From CAXBES01 sp963974915 (lineage in GTDB: Bacteria > Bacteroidota > Bacteroidia > Flavobacteriales > Flavobacteriaceae): a DNA stretch of 64,000 nt. This document shows positions 62,031 through 64,000 of this stretch, one piece after another; position 1 is the first letter of the stretch, and each line of letters starts with the position of its first letter. The stretch covers positions 33,384 through 97,383 of the forward strand of contig CAXBES010000016.1 in NCBI GenBank assembly GCA_963974915.1. The letters run 5' to 3'. A program made the position numbers and the translations under genes. The notes beneath the pieces were generated by a model. That model had not been told where the DNA came from and did not search any database. It saw only the letters and a program-made list of their open reading frames with translations.

Positions 62031-63944
62031 ATGAGTAAAATAATTGGAATCGACTTAGGAACAACCAACTCTTGTGTGGCTGTTATGGAAGGTAGCGAGC
62101 CCACGGTAATTCCTAATGCCGAAGGAAAAAGAACCACTCCCTCTGTGATCGCTTTTGTAGAAGGTGGTGAAATTAAAGTTGGGGATCCTGCGAAGAGACA
62201 AGCGGTGACCAACCCTACTAAGACCATTTCTTCTATTAAGCGTTTTATGGGGAATAAATATTCGGAATCTCAAAAAGAAGCCGAAAGAGCAGCCTATAAA
62301 GTAGTTAAGGGTGATAATGATACCGCGCGTGTAGATATCGACGGGAGAATGTATACGCCTCAGGAATTGAGCGCAATGATTCTTCAGAAAATGAAGAAAA
62401 CTGCAGAAGATTACTTAGGGCAAACAGTTAGCGAAGCCGTAATTACGGTTCCGGCTTACTTTAATGACAGTCAGAGACACGCCACAAAAGAAGCAGGGGA
62501 GATCGCAGGACTTAAAGTTCGAAGAATTATAAACGAACCTACAGCTGCAGCACTTGCCTATGGTTTAGATAAAAAAGGTGTTGACCAGAAGATCGTAGTA
62601 TTCGATTTTGGTGGAGGAACGCATGATGTATCTATCCTTGAACTAGGTGATGGTGTATTTGAAGTATTAGCTACAGATGGTGATACACACTTAGGTGGTG
62701 ATGATGTAGATCAAAAAATAATTAATTGGTTAGCAGATGAGTTTAAAGCCGAAGAAGATATGGATCTTAGAAAAGACCCAATGGCTTTACAACGTTTAAA
62801 AGAAGCTGCCGAAAAAGCGAAAATCGAATTGTCTTCTGCCGCGCAAACAGAGATCAATTTACCATATGTTACGGCTACAGCTAGTGGACCAAAGCACTTG
62901 GTGAAAACTTTAACGCGCGCGAAATTTGAGCAATTGATAGACGATTTAGTAAAAAGAACTATCAAGCCTTGCGAAACTGCATTGAAAGCTGCAGGATTGA
63001 GTAAGAGCGATATTGACGAGATCATCTTAGTAGGTGGATCGACTCGTATTCCTGCAGTTCAAGAAGCGGTTGAGAAGTTCTTCGGAAAGGCTCCTAACAA
63101 AGGTGTTAATCCGGATGAGGTTGTAGCCGTTGGTGCTGCGATTCAAGGGGGTGTATTGACAGGAGATGTTAAGGATGTATTGTTACTTGATGTAACACCA
63201 CTTTCATTAGGAATTGAAACGATGGGTGGAGTGATGACGAAGTTGATCGATGCTAATACAACGATCCCTACGAAGAAATCGCAAATATTCTCTACAGCTG
63301 CAGACAATCAGCCAAGTGTTGAAATTCACGTATTACAAGGAGAGCGTCCTATGGCGCCGGATAACAAGACTATTGGTCGTTTCCACCTTGACGGAATTCC
63401 ACCGGCACAAAGAGGTGTACCGCAAATTGAAGTGACTTTCGATATTGATGCCAATGGTATCATTAAAGTAAGTGCTACAGATAAAGCGACTAACAAATCG
63501 CAGGACATTAGAATTGAAGCTTCTTCCGGTTTAACTGAAGAAGAGATTCAAAAGATGAAGAGCGAAGCAGAAGCGAATGCGGATGCAGATAAAGCAGCTA
63601 AAGAGAAAGTTGATAAGCTAAATGAAGCCGATGCAATGATCTTCCAAACTGAAAAGCAATTAAAAGAGTTTGGAGATAAGTTATCTGATGACAAGAAAAA
63701 GCCTATCGAAGACGCTTTAGATGAGTTGAAGAAAGCATACGAAACTAAGGAAGTTGAAACTATTCAACCAGCATTGGATAAGATCAATGAAGCTTGGAAA
63801 GTTGCTTCTGAAGAAATGTATAAAGCACAGGCAGAGGCTCAGGGACAAGAAGCTCCGGGACCAGATGCAGGTGCAGAGTCCGCTTCTCAAAACGGTGAAG
63901 AAAACGCCGATGTTGAAGATGTAGATTTCGAAGAAGTTAAGTAA
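62031..63944 (+). CDS. dnaK: Molecular chaperone DnaK (Hsp70)
   Basis: 637 residues, full length. The ATPase domain begins IIGIDLGTTNSCVAVMEG and includes VPAYFNDSQRHATK, AALAYGLDKK and the FDFGGGTHDVSIL phosphate loop. The conserved linker VLLLDVTPLSLGIETMGG leads to the substrate-binding domain and the C-terminal lid, ending with an acidic tail (ENADVEDVDFEEVK). It folds and rescues proteins with DnaJ and GrpE, neither of which is in the window. It is preceded by a 264-bp gap with an inverted repeat. Confidence 0.98.
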   Translation: MSKIIGIDLGTTNSCVAVMEGSEPTVIPNAEGKRTTPSVIAFVEGGEIKVGDPAKRQAVTNPTKTISSIKRFMGNKYSESQKEAERAAYKVVKGDNDTARVDIDGRMYTPQELSAMILQKMKKTAEDYLGQTVSEAVITVPAYFNDSQRHATKEAGEIAGLKVRRIINEPTAAALAYGLDKKGVDQKIVVFDFGGGTHDVSILELGDGVFEVLATDGDTHLGGDDVDQKIINWLADEFKAEEDMDLRKDPMALQRLKEAAEKAKIELSSAAQTEINLPYVTATASGPKHLVKTLTRAKFEQLIDDLVKRTIKPCETALKAAGLSKSDIDEIILVGGSTRIPAVQEAVEKFFGKAPNKGVNPDEVVAVGAAIQGGVLTGDVKDVLLLDVTPLSLGIETMGGVMTKLIDANTTIPTKKSQIFSTAADNQPSVEIHVLQGERPMAPDNKTIGRFHLDGIPPAQRGVPQIEVTFDIDANGIIKVSATDKATNKSQDIRIEASSGLTEEEIQKMKSEAEANADADKAAKEKVDKLNEADAMIFQTEKQLKEFGDKLSDDKKKPIEDALDELKKAYETKEVETIQPALDKINEAWKVASEEMYKAQAEAQGQEAPGPDAGAESASQNGEENADVEDVDFEEVK

Positions 63945-63954
63945 GCAGACTCTT

Positions 63955-63973
63955 GGATTTACATCGTAAATCC
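63955..63973. terminator. Weak hairpin after dnaK
   Basis: GGATTTAC-ATC-GTAAATCC forms an 8-bp stem 10 bp after the stop, but only TTAGAGG follows and not a T run. It may be an attenuator, a processing site or a weak terminator. Confidence 0.4.
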
Positions 63974-64000
63974 TTAGAGGTCGCTTATCCCGACAACGAA

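Overview
The window reads as chromosomal DNA of a member of the Bacteroidota, most likely Flavobacteriaceae. It is AT-rich. Many secreted proteins have short lipoprotein signals ending in SC. Promoter-like sites match the Bacteroidota TTG / TAnnTTTG pattern. The gene families (GH13 lipoprotein amylase, short DnaE with DinB, type VI secretion subtype iii) are also typical of the group. I saw no tRNA, rRNA, CRISPR array or intact insertion sequence.

Layout. (1) 1-7311: starch and sugar catabolism, with two GH13 alpha-amylases (the first cut by the window edge), pfkA, gap, a BadF-type sugar kinase and pgi. (2) 7919-10521: a four-gene signalling cassette (small soluble protein, multi-pass membrane protein, NarL-type histidine kinase, LuxR-type response regulator). 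(3) 10706-30699: a T6SSiii locus. tssH, tssB and tssC run rightward. An effector and spike operon runs leftward (two Hcp, VgrG, a separate beta-helical spike protein, DUF2169 adaptor, PAAR-like protein, DUF3592 membrane protein, second DUF2169 adaptor). An NlpC/P60 hydrolase, tssG and tssN also run leftward. tssE, tssF, a PKD protein (probable tssP), tssK, tssO and a papain-like protease (candidate effector) run rightward. (4) 30802-43988: housekeeping and metabolism, including a ComM/YifB ATPase, an M14 deacylase overlapping a GCS2-CBS ligase, an M16 lipoprotein peptidase, and a 5-oxoprolinase operon with an unusual Nramp-like transporter. (5) 43985-47506: a decayed block in which the front of a peptidoglycan-binding/muramidase gene is joined to the back of an AAA ATPase resembling those of extracellular contractile injection systems, next to a membrane patatin. 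(6) 48004-50478: a second, diverged copy of the signalling cassette. (7) 50475-64000: RluA-type synthase, panB, sdaA, dinB, a duplicated GIY-YIG plus 102-bp repeat unit, a short dnaE behind palindromic operators, small lipoproteins (one with a nonsense codon) and dnaK.

The T6SS genes and the two signalling cassettes may be linked. The cassettes bracket the secretion locus at close range, and a GGGGT-type box recurs in the T6SS intergenic regions and ahead of the second cassette. The least explained parts are the signalling cassette itself, the cell-wall hydrolase in place of the expected TssR/TssQ, the two candidate effectors, the deletion scar at about 44.6 kb, the Nramp-like transporter without metal ligands, and the GIY-YIG/repeat pair.
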